Source of the DNA: an uncultured bacterium
Lineage (GTDB): Bacteria; Pseudomonadota; Gammaproteobacteria; Burkholderiales; Burkholderiaceae_F
Assembly: GCA_905215795.1 (NCBI GenBank)
Contig: CAJMRV010000125.1
Span: 1-5,395 of the forward strand
Direction: 5' to 3'
Length of the DNA stretch: 5,395 bases
Shown piece after piece: positions 4,744-5,395 of this stretch. The position numbers and the translations under genes were made by a program. Position 1 is the first letter of the stretch. Every line of letters starts with the position of its first letter. Under the pieces are notes generated by a model. It made no database searches. It had not been told where the DNA came from and saw nothing but the letters and a program-made list of their open reading frames with translations.

Positions 4744-5241
4744 ATGATTCGTTTGACCACCAATCTCGGCGTCATCGAGCTCGAGCTCGACTACGCCCGT
4801 GCCCCCATCACGGCCAAGAACTTTGAGAACTATGTCCGTGAAGGCTTCTACGACAACGTGATCTTCCACCGCGTCATCAAGGGCTTCATGATCCAGGGCG
4901 GCGGCTTCACGGCCGACATGCACCAGAAGCCCACCCATGAGCCGATCAAGAACGAAGCCGACAACGGCCTCAAGAACGACAAGTACACGATCGCCATGGC
5001 CCGCACGAGCGACCCGCACTCCGCGAGCGCCCAGTTCTTCATCAACGTCGCCGACAACTCCTTCCTCAACCACACGGCTCCGACGAGCCAGGGCTGGGGC
5101 TACGCCGTCTTCGGCCGCGTCACCAAGGGTGAGGAAGTGGTCGACGAGATCGCCAAGGTCCGCACCTGCTCGCGCGGCTTCCACGCCGACGTGCCGGTCG
5201 ATCCGGTCGTGATCGAAAAGGCCGAGGTCATCGAGGAGTAA
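4744..5241 (+). CDS. ppiB: Cytoplasmic cyclophilin-type peptidyl-prolyl cis-trans isomerase
   Basis: The product is 165 residues (E. coli PpiB: 164) with no signal peptide, so it is the cytoplasmic proline isomerase. It is one cyclophilin domain: MIRLTTNLGVIELEL start, FHRVIKGFMIQGGGF (41-55) with catalytic R43 at the same number as in E. coli and pocket residues F48, M49 and Q51. PIKNEADNGLKNDKYTIAMA (67-86), QFFINVADNSFLN (97-109) and QGWGYAVFGRVTKGEEVVD (116-134) follow. The Trp position of human CypA appears to be Phe (F107). The start is set by AAGGA (4734-4738) five bases before the ATG and by the match to E. coli; the frame extends to a TTG at 4624 but that stretch is RNA leader. Long DNA blocks are identical to ppiA. 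It has its own promoter and a strong terminator, so it can be expressed apart from ppiA. Confidence 0.96.
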   Translation: MIRLTTNLGVIELELDYARAPITAKNFENYVREGFYDNVIFHRVIKGFMIQGGGFTADMHQKPTHEPIKNEADNGLKNDKYTIAMARTSDPHSASAQFFINVADNSFLNHTAPTSQGWGYAVFGRVTKGEEVVDEIAKVRTCSRGFHADVPVDPVVIEKAEVIEE

Positions 5242-5259
5242 TCCCGGACCGGCAGGCCG

Positions 5260-5277
5260 CCTCCCCTCCGGGGGAGG
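5260..5277 (+). repeat. Perfect 7-bp hairpin with UCCG loop after ppiB
   Basis: CCTCCCC (5260-5266) pairs exactly with GGGGAGG (5271-5277) around TCCG, a stable UNCG-type tetraloop closed by C-G. It sits 18 bases after the ppiB stop with no T run. It probably stabilises the mRNA 3' end or assists the terminator just downstream. Confidence 0.55.
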
Positions 5278-5290
5278 ACGACGAACACCA

Positions 5291-5333
5291 GGGGGACGCC
5301 CTCCGTTTTGAAACGGGAGGCGCCCCCTTTTTT
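5291..5333 (+). terminator. Strong intrinsic terminator of ppiB
   Basis: GGGGG (5291-5295) and CGCC (5297-5300) pair with GGCG (5319-5322) and CCCCC (5323-5327), with A5296 bulged. After a C/A mismatch and a T-G wobble, CCGTT/AACGG closes on a TTGA loop at the top. Six T (5328-5333) follow directly. This is a textbook rho-independent terminator for plus-strand transcription. On the minus strand the T run would precede the stem, so it is not clearly bidirectional. Confidence 0.88.
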
Positions 5334-5395
5334 CATGCCTATGAAGTGGTATGGGTTTGATGTACAGGTTCTCTTAAACATCATGTCTCACACTA

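Noticed and set aside
5100..5384. Minus-strand open frame crossing the ppiB end and terminator
   Set aside because: It is antisense to ppiB, passes through the terminator stem and has no recognisable domain.
5334..5395. Promoter or start of a further gene at the right edge
   Set aside because: It is lower in GC (about 40%), but no convincing -35/-10 pair or start with a ribosome binding site can be defined.

Overview
The window is GC-rich (third positions mostly G or C), densely coding and bacterial. It carries the housekeeping order accA - cysS | TPR protein - periplasmic cyclophilin - cytoplasmic cyclophilin. From general knowledge this arrangement is typical of Betaproteobacteria (Burkholderiales). 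The AccA, CysRS and PpiB sequences are clearly proteobacterial. A Sutterella-like Burkholderiales genome is my best guess, but that is inference and was not checked against a database. I see no mobile elements, CRISPR arrays, tRNA or rRNA genes.

Layout. Minus strand: the 5' end of an unidentified gene (1-95), a 192-bp gap with GC-rich inverted repeats, accA (288-1364), a 79-bp gap with a small tandem repeat at the accA ribosome binding site, and cysS (1444-2856). cysS and accA are probably cotranscribed from a promoter with an extended -10 about 110 bp upstream of cysS. In related genomes a DNA glycosylase gene often lies between cysS and accA; it is absent here. Positions 2857-3268 form a 412-bp divergent control region. 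Plus strand: a secreted TPR protein (3269-3862), 17 bp, ppiA with a signal peptide (3880-4467), a 276-bp spacer with its own promoter and much predicted RNA structure, ppiB (4744-5241), then a hairpin and a strong intrinsic terminator (5291-5333). The last 62 bp (5334-5395) are about 40% GC, lower than the rest, and hold no recognisable gene.

Function. AccA supplies part of the carboxyltransferase for malonyl-CoA synthesis, and CysRS charges tRNA-Cys. The plus-strand genes look like a protein-folding set: an exported TPR protein and a periplasmic cyclophilin made together, and a cytoplasmic cyclophilin under separate control.

I do not see a whole new multi-gene system. The best candidates for something undescribed are the ppiB leader (rRNA-like promoter, terminator-like element, three-way-junction fold), the lysine/alanine-rich tail on AccA, and the near-identical DNA cores of the two cyclophilin genes.
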